A model generated the notes under the pieces. That model was not told the DNA's origin. It saw nothing but the letters and a program-made list of their open reading frames with translations, and ran no database searches. From positions 1-64,000 of the forward strand of contig NZ_JAKWFK010000019.1 in NCBI RefSeq assembly GCF_029522115.1: a stretch of 64,000 nucleotides of DNA. The letters run 5' to 3'. Source of the stretch: Trinickia sp. Y13. GTDB taxonomy: Bacteria > Pseudomonadota > Gammaproteobacteria > Burkholderiales > Burkholderiaceae. The position numbers and the translations under genes are program-made. Below, in pieces: positions 46,235 through 57,610 of this stretch; the stretch's first letter is position 1, and every line of letters begins with the position of its first letter.

Positions 46235-48373
46235 CTAAGCACCTGCCGCGCCGGCATGCGGCGAGCGCTCGGGTTGCGGCGGTTGCGCGGCGAGTAACGC
46301 GAAACCGTGCGCACCGACTCGCATCTGTTCGCCGTCGAGTCGATGCGCAGGCGAGCCGGGGTCAGTGCTGTCCGCGAGCACATTCCATTCCAGGCGCGGC
46401 GCGGGCGGCGAGAACATGAGATCGGTCTCGGAGCCGTTGTGCATCAACAGCAGCACCTCGATGTTGCCGTCGAGGTCGCGGCCCGCGCGGCGCAACGTCA
46501 GCGCGCGCGCCTGCGGGTCTTGCCATGCCTCGCTCGTGAGCGGCTCGCCGCGTTCGTCGAACCAGTCGACGTCCTTGATGCCCGGTGATACATCGACGTC
46601 GCCGCGCAAGAAGCGCGTATCGCGCAGCAGCGGATGCTGGCGCCGCAGCGCGATCAGGCGCGCTGCAAACGCAGTCAGCACGCGGCCTTCTTCCGATTCG
46701 GCCAGGTGCCAATCGAGCCACGACAATGCGTTGTCCTGACAATATGCGTTGTTGTTGCCTTGCTGGCTGCGTCCGAATTCGTCGCCGGCAGCGAGCATCG
46801 GCGTGCCGAGCGAGGTAAAGACGCTCGCGAGCATCGAGCGTGCGACCCGTGCGCGCGTTGCGTTGATCTGCGCATCTTCGGTGGGGCCTTCCACGCCCCA
46901 ATTCGCGCTGCAATTTTCGTTGTGGCCGTCGGCGTTGTTCTCGCCGTTCGCTTCGTTATGTTTCTGTTCGTAAGCGGTGACATCGGCAAGCGTGAACCCG
47001 TCGTGCGAAGCGACGTAGTTCACCGATGCCGACGGCCGTCTGAAACGATGATTGAACAGTTCCGCGGAGCCGGCGATGCGCGCGGCGAGTTCGGCCCGCA
47101 TCCCCGCATCGCCGCGCCAGAAGCGCCGCACGCAATCGCGGAATTTATCGTTCCACTCGCCGAAGCCCGGCGGATGGCGGCCAACCTGATAGCCGCCGGG
47201 GCCGACGTCCCAGGGTTCCGAGATCAGCTTGCGCTGCGATAGCACCGGGTCTTGCCGAATCACGTCGAAAAATCCCGACCCGGGATCGAAGCCGGTGCCT
47301 TCGCGCCCGAGCGTGACGCCCAGATCGAAACGGAATCCATCGATGTGAAAGGCGCTCACCCAATAGCGCAGCGAATCCATCACCATCTGCAGCACGCGCG
47401 GATGCGACAGGTTCAGCGTGTTGCCGCAGCCGGTATCGTTGATGTAGTAGCGCTCGTCGCCGGGAATGAGCCGGTAATAGCTGGCATTGTCGAGTCCGCG
47501 CCAAGACACGGTTGGCCCCAGTTCGTTGCCTTCGCAGGTATGGTTATAGACCACGTCGAGAATGACTTCGATGCCGGCCGCGTGCAGTTGCCGCACGGCG
47601 ATGCGCACTTCGTTCAAGCGGCGGCTCGAAAGGTATGAAGGGTGGGGCGCGAAAAATGCGCTCGTGTTGTAGCCCCAATAGTTCGTCAGCTTGCGTTCGA
47701 GCAGGAAGCGCTCGTCGAGAAAAGCGTGAATCGGCAGCAATTCCACCGCGGTGATGCCGAGCTTGTGCAGGTGCTCGATGAAGCGCGGGGACGCGAGCGC
47801 GGCGAAGGTGCCGCGCTCGTGTTGGCGCACGTCGGGATTGAGCATCGACACGCCCCGCAAATGGACTTCGTAAATGACGGTCTCCGGCCATGGCACTTCG
47901 GGGCGTACGTCGCGCGACCAGTCGAAGGCTTCGTCGATCACCACGCATTTGGGCATGGCGGGCGCCGAGTCGCGTTTGTCGAGCGACAAGTCGTGCCGGC
48001 TCGAATGCGGGCGATAGCCGAACAGCGCATCGGATGCGCGAAACGACCCCGTCAGCTTTTTGGCGTAGGGATCGATCAGCAGCTTGGCCGGATTGAAGCG
48101 ATGGCCGTATTGCGGCAGGTAGGGGCCGTATGCGCGCAGCCCATAGACCGTGCCGGGGTGCGCGCCGGGCAGATACCCATGCCAGATTTCATCGGTGCAT
48201 TCCGGCAGCGGCAGACGCGCGAGCTCCTTGTGTCCGGCCGGATCGAACAGGCACAGATCGACTTGCTCCGCATTCGCTGAAAACACGGCGAAGTTCACGC
48301 CGAGCCCGTCCCACGTCGCGCCGAGCGGATACGGCGTGCCGGGGTCGAGCCGGCTGGGTAGGGAGTTCGACAT
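46235..48373 (-). CDS. glgX: glycogen debranching enzyme GlgX
   Basis: A 712-residue isoamylase-type GH13 enzyme that removes alpha-1,6 branches of limit dextrins. An N-terminal CBM48 domain (GTPYPLGATWDGLGVNFAVFS) is followed by the barrel with DVVYNHTCEGNELGP, the nucleophile in GFRFDLGVTLGREG, the acid in LISEPWDVGPGGYQVG and VASHDGFTLADV. It would supply linear maltodextrins to TreY and MalQ. It starts 72 bp after glgB, the largest gap inside the operon. Confidence 0.96.
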   Translation of the reverse strand: MSNSLPSRLDPGTPYPLGATWDGLGVNFAVFSANAEQVDLCLFDPAGHKELARLPLPECTDEIWHGYLPGAHPGTVYGLRAYGPYLPQYGHRFNPAKLLIDPYAKKLTGSFRASDALFGYRPHSSRHDLSLDKRDSAPAMPKCVVIDEAFDWSRDVRPEVPWPETVIYEVHLRGVSMLNPDVRQHERGTFAALASPRFIEHLHKLGITAVELLPIHAFLDERFLLERKLTNYWGYNTSAFFAPHPSYLSSRRLNEVRIAVRQLHAAGIEVILDVVYNHTCEGNELGPTVSWRGLDNASYYRLIPGDERYYINDTGCGNTLNLSHPRVLQMVMDSLRYWVSAFHIDGFRFDLGVTLGREGTGFDPGSGFFDVIRQDPVLSQRKLISEPWDVGPGGYQVGRHPPGFGEWNDKFRDCVRRFWRGDAGMRAELAARIAGSAELFNHRFRRPSASVNYVASHDGFTLADVTAYEQKHNEANGENNADGHNENCSANWGVEGPTEDAQINATRARVARSMLASVFTSLGTPMLAAGDEFGRSQQGNNNAYCQDNALSWLDWHLAESEEGRVLTAFAARLIALRRQHPLLRDTRFLRGDVDVSPGIKDVDWFDERGEPLTSEAWQDPQARALTLRRAGRDLDGNIEVLLLMHNGSETDLMFSPPAPRLEWNVLADSTDPGSPAHRLDGEQMRVGAHGFALLAAQPPQPERSPHAGAAGA

Positions 48374-48445
48374 GCCGCGTCCTTGTTCTGATGTGAATCG
48401 CTGCGCTCGTGTCGCGTCGGGCTGGGGGCGCCAAGGCGTCGGCCG

Positions 48446-50698
48446 TCACTCGGCGCGCAGCACGATGGTGGCGAGCGGCGGCAACGTCAGCACGACCGAT
48501 TGCGGCTTGCCATGGCTGGCGATCTCTTCCGTGACGACGCCGCCGGCATTGCCCACGTTCGATCCGCCGTATGCGGCTGCATCGGTGTTGAGGATTTCGG
48601 CCCACCAGCCGGCGCGCTGCATGCCGATCCGGTATCCGTGGCGCGGCACGGGCGTGAAATTGCAGACGACGGCAACCTCCCGCCCGCTGCCGTCGCAGCG
48701 CCGATACGCGAAGACGCTGTTCGAAGCGTCGTCGCCGACGAGCCATTCGAAGCCGCCCGGATCGCAGTCGAGCGCATGCAACGCCGGTTCGGCCGCATAC
48801 AGGCGGTTCAAGTCACGCACGAGCGTTTGCACGCCGTGGTGCATCGGCTCGTCGAGCAGGTGCCAATGCGGCGACGCGTCGTGGTTGAATTCGGCGTATT
48901 GCGCGAACTCGCCGCCCATGAAGAGCAGCTTTTTGCCCGGGTGCGTCCACATGAAACCGAAGTACGCGCGCAGATTGGCGAATTGTTGCCAGCGGTCCCC
49001 GGGCATCTTGCCGAGCAGCGAGCCCTTGCCGTGCACGACTTCGTCATGCGAGAGCGGCAGAACGAAGCGTTCGGAATAGGCGTAGACCATTCCGAACGTC
49101 ATGTTGTGATGATGGTAGCGGCGATAAACGGGGTCTTCCTGCATGTAATGCAGCGTGTCGTGCATCCACCCCATGTTCCACTTGAACTGGAAGCCGAGCC
49201 CGCCTTCCTCGGGGCGGGCCGTGACGCCGGGCCATGCGGTCGATTCCTCGGCGATCGTGATGGCGCCCGGCACGCCCGGGGCATATTCGACCTCGTGGTT
49301 GACGCGTTTCAAGAATGCGATCGCCTCGAGGTTTTCGCGGCCGCCGTAGATATTCGGCACCCACTCGCCCTCGGCGCGCGAATAGTCGCGGTAGAGCATC
49401 GACGCAACCGCATCGACGCGCAAGCCGTCGACGTGATAGCGCAGCAGCCACGCGAGTGCCGATGCGACCAGGAACGCGCTCACCTCGTTGCGGCCGAGGT
49501 TGTAGATCATCGTGTTCCAGTCTTGGTGGTAGCCCTCGCGCGGGTCTTGGTGCTCGTAAAGCGGCGTCCCGTCGAATTGGATCAGGCCGTGCGCGTCGTT
49601 CGGAAAGTGCGCGCTGACCCAATCGAGAATCACGCCTAGCCCGGCCTCATGCGCGCGATTGACGAAATGTGCGAATCCCTGCGGCGGACCGAAACGCGCG
49701 GACGGCGCGAACGGCGAGAGCGGCTGATACCCCCACGAGCCCCCGAACGGGTGTTCCGCGATCGGCAGGAATTCGACGTGCGTGAAGCCCATCCCGAGTG
49801 CGTACGGGATGAGCCGATCGGCCAGCTCATACCAGTCGAGCCCGCGGCGGCCGTCCTCTTCGATGCGCAGCCAAGACTCGGCGTGCACTTCGTAAATGGC
49901 GATCGGCGCGCGTGCGTTTTGCAGTGTGCCGCGGTTGGCGATCCAAGCGCCGTCCGTCCAAGTGAATTGCTCGAGCGCGCCCCAATCGGCGACGATCGAC
50001 GCCGTGGCGGGCGTGCGCTCCGTTTGCAGCGCGCAGGGGTCCGCCTTCAGGGGCAACGTGCGGCCGTCGCGCGCGACGATTTCGTACTTGTAGCGTGCGC
50101 CCGCCGCGAGACGCGGCACGAACAGCTCCCACACGCCGGCCACGTGCCGCAGGCGCATCGGATGGCGGCGGCCGTCCCATGTGTTGAAGTCGCCGACGAT
50201 GGATACGCGTCGCGCATTCGGCGCCCAGACGGCGAAGCGCACGCCAGGAATGCCTTCGAGCGTGCAAGGCCGCGCGCCCAGACAATCGAGCACCGCATAG
50301 GGGTCGGCGCGCGCCAGGCGCGCGAGAGCGTCTTCGGACAACGCCGGCCCGAAGGAGTAAGGATCTTCCGTCTCTTGCTCGACGCCATGCCAATCGACGC
50401 GAAGCCGATAAGGTTCGGCGCGCTTCACAGGTCCGGCGAACAGCCCGCCCGCGTCGATCTGCCCGAGCTTGCCGAGGCATTCTCCGTTTGCGCGCGAGAG
50501 AACCTCGACGCCGGCGGCGCCGGGCAGCATCGCGCGCACGGCGTAGCCCGAACTCGTGCGGTGCATGCCCAGTTGAGAAAACGGATCGGGGTGCCGCCCG
50601 TCGACGAGCGCTTCGATATCGACAGGATGCATGCCCGCCAGCGGATCGCGGTCGGCGATCTCGCGAATGCGTGAAGTTTGATCGTTCAAGGAGCCCAT
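48446..50698 (-). CDS. glgB: 1,4-alpha-glucan branching enzyme
   Basis: A 750-residue GH13_9 enzyme that makes alpha-1,6 branches. Two N-terminal beta domains (about 1-125 and 126-235) precede the barrel. The nucleophile is D429 in [17 protein letters not shown] and the acid E484 in [29 protein letters not shown] is the transition-state region. In the GlgE pathway it branches the linear chains made from maltose 1-phosphate. It begins 11 bp after the treS stop. Confidence 0.96.
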   Translation of the reverse strand: MGSLNDQTSRIREIADRDPLAGMHPVDIEALVDGRHPDPFSQLGMHRTSSGYAVRAMLPGAAGVEVLSRANGECLGKLGQIDAGGLFAGPVKRAEPYRLRVDWHGVEQETEDPYSFGPALSEDALARLARADPYAVLDCLGARPCTLEGIPGVRFAVWAPNARRVSIVGDFNTWDGRRHPMRLRHVAGVWELFVPRLAAGARYKYEIVARDGRTLPLKADPCALQTERTPATASIVADWGALEQFTWTDGAWIANRGTLQNARAPIAIYEVHAESWLRIEEDGRRGLDWYELADRLIPYALGMGFTHVEFLPIAEHPFGGSWGYQPLSPFAPSARFGPPQGFAHFVNRAHEAGLGVILDWVSAHFPNDAHGLIQFDGTPLYEHQDPREGYHQDWNTMIYNLGRNEVSAFLVASALAWLLRYHVDGLRVDAVASMLYRDYSRAEGEWVPNIYGGRENLEAIAFLKRVNHEVEYAPGVPGAITIAEESTAWPGVTARPEEGGLGFQFKWNMGWMHDTLHYMQEDPVYRRYHHHNMTFGMVYAYSERFVLPLSHDEVVHGKGSLLGKMPGDRWQQFANLRAYFGFMWTHPGKKLLFMGGEFAQYAEFNHDASPHWHLLDEPMHHGVQTLVRDLNRLYAAEPALHALDCDPGGFEWLVGDDASNSVFAYRRCDGSGREVAVVCNFTPVPRHGYRIGMQRAGWWAEILNTDAAAYGGSNVGNAGGVVTEEIASHGKPQSVVLTLPPLATIVLRAE

Positions 50699-50709
50699 TT
50701 CCGCGATTC

Positions 50710-53700
50710 TCAGGTTTGCGCGGGCGCGGGGGCCGCGTCGCCGTCATCCGACTTGCCAAGCATGCGCGCGGCCAGCATGGAAAGTCCGCGCAGCGGCAAG
50801 CCGAGCCAAGTAGGCCGGTTCGCGGCTTCGTAGCGCACCTCATAGGCCGCTTTTTCGACCAGGAACAGGTCGAGCAAGGGGCCTTCCGCTTGCGGCGCAA
50901 CGAGCGGATGCACGGCACGGCCGACCGCTTCGCGATAGCCCGCCAGGAAGCTCTGTTGGCCTTCTTCGAGGAAGCGTTCGAACAGTGCGCGCTTGCGGTC
51001 GGCCGTTTGCGCCGGCGCATTTTCCGAAACGGGCTGCGCCGCCGCACTGGCATACGAAAGCGAACGCAGCATGCCGGCCACGTCGACGAGCGGGCTGCGC
51101 TTCATGCGGCGCTCCTCCAAGCTGCGGGCCGGCTCGCCCTCGAAATCGATGAGGTAGACATCGCTTTGTGCGATCAACACCTGCCCAAGATGGAAATCGC
51201 CGTGAACGCGGATACGCAACGCATCTACGTCGTGCGGCACATGCCGTTCCAATGCGGTGACGAGCGCCGCGCGCCGACCGACGAGCTCCTGCGCGAGCGC
51301 GCGCGTCTCTTCATCCAGCGGGCCATTTTCCTTGGCGGCCTCGGCGGCCAGCACGTCGAGTGCGTGCTCGAGCATCGAGCGCGCACCGTCGATCCAACCG
51401 CGCACGTCGGCGCGCGTCGCTTTCTCCGCGGCGAATGCGGGATCGTCGCTGGGCGCCGCCAGCGCGGCATGCAATTCGCCCAGGCGCCGTCCGATCGTGC
51501 CGGTGAGGGCGCGATAGCCTTCGAGTTTCTCGCTATCGGCGTCCTCGGTTTCGGGCGCGAGAACGAGTTCGTCGATCACGCGGCGCAGGTAGTCGAGCAC
51601 CCAGTTCCATGCGTCGCCCTGATTGTCGATGAAGCCTTGCAGCAGCGCCAGCGTGTGCGGCACACCCTGCGGATCGACGCGCACGACCTCGCCGTAAAGC
51701 GGCGCCGTGTTGGCATAGCCGATCTCCGTCAGATGCCGGCTCATTTCGGCTTCGGGATGGATCCCGCCGATGAGGCGCCGCACGAGCTTGAGCACGGCGC
51801 GATCGCCGATCACGAGCGAGCTATTGCTTTGCTCGGCGGCGATCCAGCGAATTTCCGGCGTGGCGCCAAGCGAGTCCAGCTCGTCGAACCGCGCCGTCGG
51901 CACGAAGCGGATTTCGCTCTTTTGCACCGTCGGCACGACGGCCCGTTCGCGCAGCTTTTGCAGCACGCCATGCGCGAACAGCGGCAGCGCGAAGGCGTCG
52001 GTCAGATGGCCGATGTTGCGGCCCCGCCGCACGCGCGCAAGGGCGAGTTGCATGAACAGCGGCACCGTCGTCTCGGTGCCCCAGGAGATGGCAAGTGGGA
52101 GAACGTAGCGCTCCGTGTGGCGGCCGACATCGGCCTCGATCTCGGTGAAGGCGAAGCCCGCGTCGGGGATCGTGGTCAGCGCGGCTAGGCGCACGGCATG
52201 CAGCTTCTGGTCTTTCGACGCGAACCAGCGGCGGCGGCTCAAGTACGACGGCAGTACCTCCGATTCGAGCAATCGCACGTTCTCCGGCGTCGGGCCTGTT
52301 TGCCCCGCGCGCAGCACGAGCGTGATGAACTCCGGCAGCTGCTCGGAGCCCGCCTGCGCCCAGGACGGACGGTCTTCGTTGCTGCAGAGCAAGAACCATA
52401 GAAAACCGTACGGCGGGAACGTCAGCAGATACGTGAGTTGACCGATCGCGGGAAACACGGAGTCGGCCGTCATCTCGACGGGCGAGCGCCCCGCGAACTC
52501 GGACAGGTCGAGTTCGACGGCTTGGGGCGCGCGCGAGAGGTTCGCCACGCACAGTATCGGCGCTTCGCCCTCCATCTCGCGCAGGTACGCCAGGATCTTG
52601 CGATTGGACGGCCGCAAGAAGCGAATCGTGCCGCGGCCGAACGCGCGCTTGGATCGCCGCGTGGCTAGCATGCGGCGCGTCCAATTGAGCAGCGAATGCG
52701 GATCGCGCGTCTGGGCTTCGACATTGATCGCATCGAAGCCGTATAGCGTGCCCATGACGGGCGGCAGAACGAGCTGCTCGGGGTCCGCGCGTGAGAACCC
52801 GCCGTTGCGATCCGACGACCACTGCATCGGCGTGCGCACGCCGTCGCGATCGCCAAGATGAATGTTGTCGCCCATGCCCAGTTCGTCGCCGTAGTAAATC
52901 ACGGGCGTGCCCGGCATCGAGAGCAGCAGGGAGTTGATGAGCTCGATGCGGCGCCGATCGCGCTCCATCAGCGGTGCAAGGCGGCGGCGAATGCCTAAAT
53001 TGAGCCGCGCGCGCCGATCGCTCGCATAGGTATTCCAGAGATAGTCGCGCTCGGAATCGGTGACCATCTCGAGCGTGAGCTCGTCATGGTTGCGCAGAAA
53101 GATTGCCCATTGACACGAGGGTGGCAACTCCGGCGTCTGCCGCATGATGTCGGTGATCGGAAACCGATCCTCGCTCGCGATCGCCATATAGATGCGCGGC
53201 ATCAGCGGGAAATGAAATGCCATGTGGCATTCGTCTTCGCTACCGAAGTATTCCTGCACGTCCTCGGGCCATTGGTTCGCTTCGGCGAGCAGCATGCGGT
53301 TCGGATATTCGGCGTCGATCGTGGCGCGAATGCGTTTGAGCACCGCGTGCGTTTCGGGCAGGTTCTCGTTGCTCGTTCCCTCGCGTTCGACCAGGTAGGG
53401 CACCGCATCGAGCCGCAGCCCGTCGATTCCCATATCGAGCCAAAACCGCATGACCTGCAGCACTTCGCGCAGCACGGCCGGATTGTCGAAGTTCAAATCG
53501 GGCTGGTGCGAGTAGAAGCGATGCCAGTAATAAGCGCCCGCGACGGGGTCGTGCGTCCAGTTCGACGGCTCCGTGTCGATGAAGATGATGCGCGTGTTTT
53601 GGTACTTCTTGTCCGTGTCGGACCAGACGTAGTAATTGCGATGATTCGATCCGGGCTTGGCGCGGCGCGCGCGCTGAAACCACGGGTGTTGATCCGACGT

Positions 53701-54111
53701 GTGATTGATCACGAGTTCGGTCACGACACGCATGCCGCGCGCGTGCGCGCCTTGAATGAAGCGGCGCAGATCGGACAGCGTGCCGTAATCGGGGTGAACG
53801 TTGCGGTAGTCGGCGATATCGTAGCCGTCGTCGCGACGCGGCGACGGATAGAACGGCAGCAGCCAAATCGTGTCGACGCCGAGCTCGGCGATGTAGTCCA
53901 GCTTGGCGATGAGCCCGGGAAAGTCGCCTACGCCATCGTTGTTTGCATCGAAAAACGACTTCACATGGACTTGATAGATGATCGCGTCTTTGTACCAAAG
54001 CGGATCGTCGGACAGCGCCGGTTTGCTCGCACGCCGCGACGTGCGCGCGTTGTCGGCCGATCCGGTCTGCGCGGTGGCGGCCGAATCGAGGGGGTGATCT
54101 TCACGCTTCAT
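50710..54111 (-). CDS. treS: trehalose synthase-maltokinase fusion
   Basis: An 1133-residue fusion of two enzymes. Residues about 36-590 are a TreS-type GH13 domain that interconverts trehalose and maltose: D235 in [10 protein letters not shown] is the nucleophile, E278 in [11 protein letters not shown] the acid, and NHDE is at 341-344. Residues about 640-1120 are a maltokinase (Mak/Pep2) that makes maltose 1-phosphate; HGDFHLGQ at about 970 is the Brenner-like motif and DFEGEP at about 989 the Mg site. The first 35 residues are probably disordered. The ATG at 54111 overlaps glgE by 11 bp. Fusion channels maltose straight to phosphorylation for GlgE. Confidence 0.95.
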   Translation of the reverse strand: MKREDHPLDSAATAQTGSADNARTSRRASKPALSDDPLWYKDAIIYQVHVKSFFDANNDGVGDFPGLIAKLDYIAELGVDTIWLLPFYPSPRRDDGYDIADYRNVHPDYGTLSDLRRFIQGAHARGMRVVTELVINHTSDQHPWFQRARRAKPGSNHRNYYVWSDTDKKYQNTRIIFIDTEPSNWTHDPVAGAYYWHRFYSHQPDLNFDNPAVLREVLQVMRFWLDMGIDGLRLDAVPYLVEREGTSNENLPETHAVLKRIRATIDAEYPNRMLLAEANQWPEDVQEYFGSEDECHMAFHFPLMPRIYMAIASEDRFPITDIMRQTPELPPSCQWAIFLRNHDELTLEMVTDSERDYLWNTYASDRRARLNLGIRRRLAPLMERDRRRIELINSLLLSMPGTPVIYYGDELGMGDNIHLGDRDGVRTPMQWSSDRNGGFSRADPEQLVLPPVMGTLYGFDAINVEAQTRDPHSLLNWTRRMLATRRSKRAFGRGTIRFLRPSNRKILAYLREMEGEAPILCVANLSRAPQAVELDLSEFAGRSPVEMTADSVFPAIGQLTYLLTFPPYGFLWFLLCSNEDRPSWAQAGSEQLPEFITLVLRAGQTGPTPENVRLLESEVLPSYLSRRRWFASKDQKLHAVRLAALTTIPDAGFAFTEIEADVGRHTERYVLPLAISWGTETTVPLFMQLALARVRRGRNIGHLTDAFALPLFAHGVLQKLRERAVVPTVQKSEIRFVPTARFDELDSLGATPEIRWIAAEQSNSSLVIGDRAVLKLVRRLIGGIHPEAEMSRHLTEIGYANTAPLYGEVVRVDPQGVPHTLALLQGFIDNQGDAWNWVLDYLRRVIDELVLAPETEDADSEKLEGYRALTGTIGRRLGELHAALAAPSDDPAFAAEKATRADVRGWIDGARSMLEHALDVLAAEAAKENGPLDEETRALAQELVGRRAALVTALERHVPHDVDALRIRVHGDFHLGQVLIAQSDVYLIDFEGEPARSLEERRMKRSPLVDVAGMLRSLSYASAAAQPVSENAPAQTADRKRALFERFLEEGQQSFLAGYREAVGRAVHPLVAPQAEGPLLDLFLVEKAAYEVRYEAANRPTWLGLPLRGLSMLAARMLGKSDDGDAAPAPAQT

Positions 54112-57100
54112 GGTGCGTCTCCGAGGCGTCGCGCCGGCCGTGGCTGCCGTGCGCTGCGTGGCCCGCGTGGCCGAGTTGCACTGCCAATGTCTGCGCGCGT
54201 TCATCGTGCGGCATGCCCGCGGCCGGCGCAATGCGCCAGATCGCGAACGGCCGATCCGGCTCGATCCGCACGTGTTGGCGCCGCCCGCGCCATTCGGTGG
54301 TCGCACCTGTCACGAGATCGGTCGCGGCGAGGGCGTCCCACTCCTGCATGCGCCAGTGCTCGAACACCTGCGACGGCAGTTCGATGTCGGCCTCTTGCGC
54401 CGCGAACGGATCGAGGCTGATCGCAACGAGGACCACGTTCTCGCGTGAAGGCGTGGCTTTCTCGAAGAACAAGATGCGATCGTTGTGCGCGGTGAGGAAC
54501 GTGAGGCCCAGGTGCGAGTGCAAGGCGGGATTGGCGCGCCTCACGCGGTTGAGCATGGTGATGACGTCGACGATGTTGCCGGGCCGGTGCCAATCCCATG
54601 CGCGCAGTTGATATTTCTCCGAGTCCAAATACTCCTCGCTGCCCGGCAATGCCGACGCTTCGCAAAGCTCGAAGCCGCTGTACACGCCCCACAGCCCCGA
54701 CAACGTGGCAGCCAACGCCGCGCGGATCATGAAGCCTGCGCGCCCTTGCGCCTGCAAATGGCGCGGATTGATGTCGGGCGTATTGACGAAGAAGTTCGGC
54801 CGGAAGAATTCGCGTACGTTGGTTTGCGTGAGTTCGGTCAGGTATTCGGTGAAGTCGCGTTTGGACTCGCGCCACGTGAAGTACGTGTAGGACTGCGAAA
54901 AGCCGAGTTTCGCGAGCCGGTACATGAGGCGCGGGCGCGTGAACGCCTCCGATAGGAAGATGACGTCCGGCTCACGTGCGCGAATGTCGGCGATCATCCA
55001 CTCCCAAAACGGCAGCGGCTTGGTGTGCGGATTGTCGACGCGGAAGATGTGCACGCCGGCATCGATCCAGAAGGCGATGATGTCGCGCAGCGCGAGCCAC
55101 AGAGCAGGTTTCGCATCGTGCGCGTAGAACTCGGGGTTGACGATGTCCTGATACTTCTTCGGCGGATTCTCCGCATAGCGCAGGGTGCCGTCGGGGCGCC
55201 AAGCGAACCAGGTTGCGTGTTCGGTCAGCCACGGATGATCCGGTGCGCATTGGATCGCGAAATCGAGCGCGATCTCGAGCCCGTGCGCATGCGCGGCGGC
55301 GAGCATGCGCTTGAAATCGTCGAGCGTGCCCAGTTCCGGATGAACGGCGGTATGGCCGCCTTCGCTGCTGCCGATCGCATACGGGCTGCCGACATCGCCC
55401 GGTTGCGCATTGAGCGTGTTGTTGCGGCCCTTGCGATTGATCTTGCCGATGGGGTGAATCGGCGGAAAGTAGAGCACGTCGAAGCCCATGTCGCGGATGC
55501 GCGGCATTTGCGCGATGACGTCGTCGAACGTGCCATGACGCGAAGGATCGCCGCTCATCGAGCGCGGGAAGATCTCGTACCAGCTCGCGAAGCGCGCGGC
55601 GGCGCGTTCGGCGTCGATGCGGTAGATCGTGGCATCGCGCGATAGGAACGGCCGGTGACGCGCTTTGGCGACGGTTTCGGCCGTTTCGGGCGCTAGCAAG
55701 ACTTCGAGCCGCGCGGCCGCATTAGCATTCGAAAAGCGCAACGCGATGCGCTTGAGCTCCGCAATGGCCGCGTGCTGAGCGGCATGCTCGCGATGTTCTT
55801 GATGGATCTGCTGCTGCGCGCCGGTTTCGTCGGCCGTCTCGGCTTCGGCCAGCACGCGCGCGAGCAGATGACGCGCTTCTTCGAGTTCGAGTTCGACCGT
55901 TTGATTGGCGTCGAGCTTCTTGCGGATGTGATCGACGAGCGAGGCGAAATCGTCGCGCCATGCGATCACCGTGAATTCGTAGCGGCCCACGCGCGAGAGG
56001 GTGATGCGGCCTTGCCAGAGATCGAGCCCGGCCGGCTGCGCGGGCCGCATGGGCGCCTCGTGCCAGGCGGTTTCGTCGACCGCGCGCCAGATGACGGCGG
56101 CAGCGATCTTGTCGTGGCCTTCGCCGAAGATCGTCGCGCCGACGTCGATCGCTTCGCCGACGACGCGTTTCACGAAGAAGCGCCCGCCATCGACCGAGGG
56201 CGTCACGCTCTCGATGGCGATACGCGGGGCGGCGATCGCCTCCATCGCCGAAGCGGTCGCCGCGCGTTTGGAGGTGCGCGGCGTCGCCACGCGGGGGCAT
56301 GGCTGGGCACGATAAAGGCGCACCTCGCCCGGGGCCAGCGCGAACGGCTGGAGGGGCTCAGGCGGCGTCGTGCAAGGCTCGGCCAAAGGCTTGAACGCCA
56401 TGAAGTCGCCGGGCACGCCATCGAGAAAGCGCGCGGGCTCGACGAACGCCGGGCGGCTCAGATCGGGGTTCGCGAGCAGCAGCACGGCTTCTCGCGCGCC
56501 GCGCAAATCGGGGCATTCGCCGCGCAGTACGGCCGCCACGTTCGCGCCCGCGGCCGACAACTGACGCACTTCGCCGACGGTAGCGAGCAGCGAAGTTTGC
56601 TGTTGCAGCGCATTGGCCTCGCGCACGGCAGCGGACAAGTCGAACCGCGCGGCCGCGCAGGCGTCGCGATAGCGCGCTGCGGTGCCGGTCGTGGGCGAGA
56701 GCGGTTCGGCGATGCCGTATTCGAAACCCATTGGCATGAGCCAACCCGTGCCGAGTGCGACGCTTGCGGCGATCGCGCGGCGATAGGCCCGCTCGATCGC
56801 GGTCGCGTCGGCCGCATAAGCGAACTCGCTCGCGAGGCGCGGCCCGTAGGGCGCTTCGGGAAAGGCGATCGGTGCGCCTACGCGTGCGAGCGCCGCATGT
56901 TCGTCGGCCAGCCAGTCTTCGCGGAAATCCCACCAGCGCACCGATGAAAAGACGCTGTCGAACCCCACCGGCGCGAGCCGCGCGAGGTCGCCCCGCGCGA
57001 GCCCAGGCGTGGACGCGAGCAGGCGTGCATTCACCCGCTTGGCGCGCACGGCCGTGCTCAGTTCGCGCCAGGCATCGACGGGCACGTGATGCGGCGAATC

Positions 57101-57610
57101 GAAGCGAAACCCCGCGACGCCGGCATCGGCCAGCGCGGTGAGGCGCTCGCCCCACCAGGTCGTCCACTGCGTGACCGCATGCGGATCGCCGAAGTTCACA
57201 TAGGCTGCGTTGTCCTCGTGCCGCACGTGCCGGGGATCGAGCCGGACCTGGGCCGGCTCATAGGGATGAAACCATTGCGGATGCGTGCGCATGAGCGCGC
57301 CGTCGGCCGCGACGCGATCGAGCACGATGTCCAGAAGCAACTGGAGCCCTTGCGCCTGCGCCTCTTGTGCGAGCCGACGCAGTGTGTCGTCGGCGCCGCC
57401 GGTCGCTTCGAAGATGGGATGCAGCCGTGTATGGTCGGCTACGAGCTGCAGGTGAGCCGCTTGCCCCGTGGCGAACGGCGAGCCGATCAGAACGTGATCG
57501 AAGCCGAGCGCCGCCGCGCGCTCGAACTGAGCCGGCCAAGCCGCGAGCGGCCCAACGAGGAGGGGGTGAATGAAGTAAATCCGCGGCGCATACGTATGAC
57601 GATGTTCCAT
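54101..57610 (-). CDS. glgE: maltosyltransferase GlgE with an extra N-terminal amylase-like half
   Basis: An 1169-residue protein. The C-terminal part (about 462-1140) is GlgE, which adds maltosyl units from maltose 1-phosphate to alpha-glucan: nucleophile D859 in FRVDNPHTKPLPFWEW, acid E888 in IFLSEAFTRPRLM, plus PIGKINRKGRNN and NTPDINPRHLQ. The N-terminal part (about 1-445) resembles an alpha-amylase barrel. It keeps the nucleophile position (GFRFDSPHHV, D171), but the expected acid Glu is S200 in LLASTPG and the DxxxNH region reads DIVLDR. It may thus be a non-catalytic glucan-binding half. The ATG at 57610 is used; a TTG at 57652 is less likely. It is the first gene of the operon. Confidence 0.92.
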   Translation of the reverse strand: MEHRHTYAPRIYFIHPLLVGPLAAWPAQFERAAALGFDHVLIGSPFATGQAAHLQLVADHTRLHPIFEATGGADDTLRRLAQEAQAQGLQLLLDIVLDRVAADGALMRTHPQWFHPYEPAQVRLDPRHVRHEDNAAYVNFGDPHAVTQWTTWWGERLTALADAGVAGFRFDSPHHVPVDAWRELSTAVRAKRVNARLLASTPGLARGDLARLAPVGFDSVFSSVRWWDFREDWLADEHAALARVGAPIAFPEAPYGPRLASEFAYAADATAIERAYRRAIAASVALGTGWLMPMGFEYGIAEPLSPTTGTAARYRDACAAARFDLSAAVREANALQQQTSLLATVGEVRQLSAAGANVAAVLRGECPDLRGAREAVLLLANPDLSRPAFVEPARFLDGVPGDFMAFKPLAEPCTTPPEPLQPFALAPGEVRLYRAQPCPRVATPRTSKRAATASAMEAIAAPRIAIESVTPSVDGGRFFVKRVVGEAIDVGATIFGEGHDKIAAAVIWRAVDETAWHEAPMRPAQPAGLDLWQGRITLSRVGRYEFTVIAWRDDFASLVDHIRKKLDANQTVELELEEARHLLARVLAEAETADETGAQQQIHQEHREHAAQHAAIAELKRIALRFSNANAAARLEVLLAPETAETVAKARHRPFLSRDATIYRIDAERAAARFASWYEIFPRSMSGDPSRHGTFDDVIAQMPRIRDMGFDVLYFPPIHPIGKINRKGRNNTLNAQPGDVGSPYAIGSSEGGHTAVHPELGTLDDFKRMLAAAHAHGLEIALDFAIQCAPDHPWLTEHATWFAWRPDGTLRYAENPPKKYQDIVNPEFYAHDAKPALWLALRDIIAFWIDAGVHIFRVDNPHTKPLPFWEWMIADIRAREPDVIFLSEAFTRPRLMYRLAKLGFSQSYTYFTWRESKRDFTEYLTELTQTNVREFFRPNFFVNTPDINPRHLQAQGRAGFMIRAALAATLSGLWGVYSGFELCEASALPGSEEYLDSEKYQLRAWDWHRPGNIVDVITMLNRVRRANPALHSHLGLTFLTAHNDRILFFEKATPSRENVVLVAISLDPFAAQEADIELPSQVFEHWRMQEWDALAATDLVTGATTEWRGRRQHVRIEPDRPFAIWRIAPAAGMPHDERAQTLAVQLGHAGHAAHGSHGRRDASETHHEA

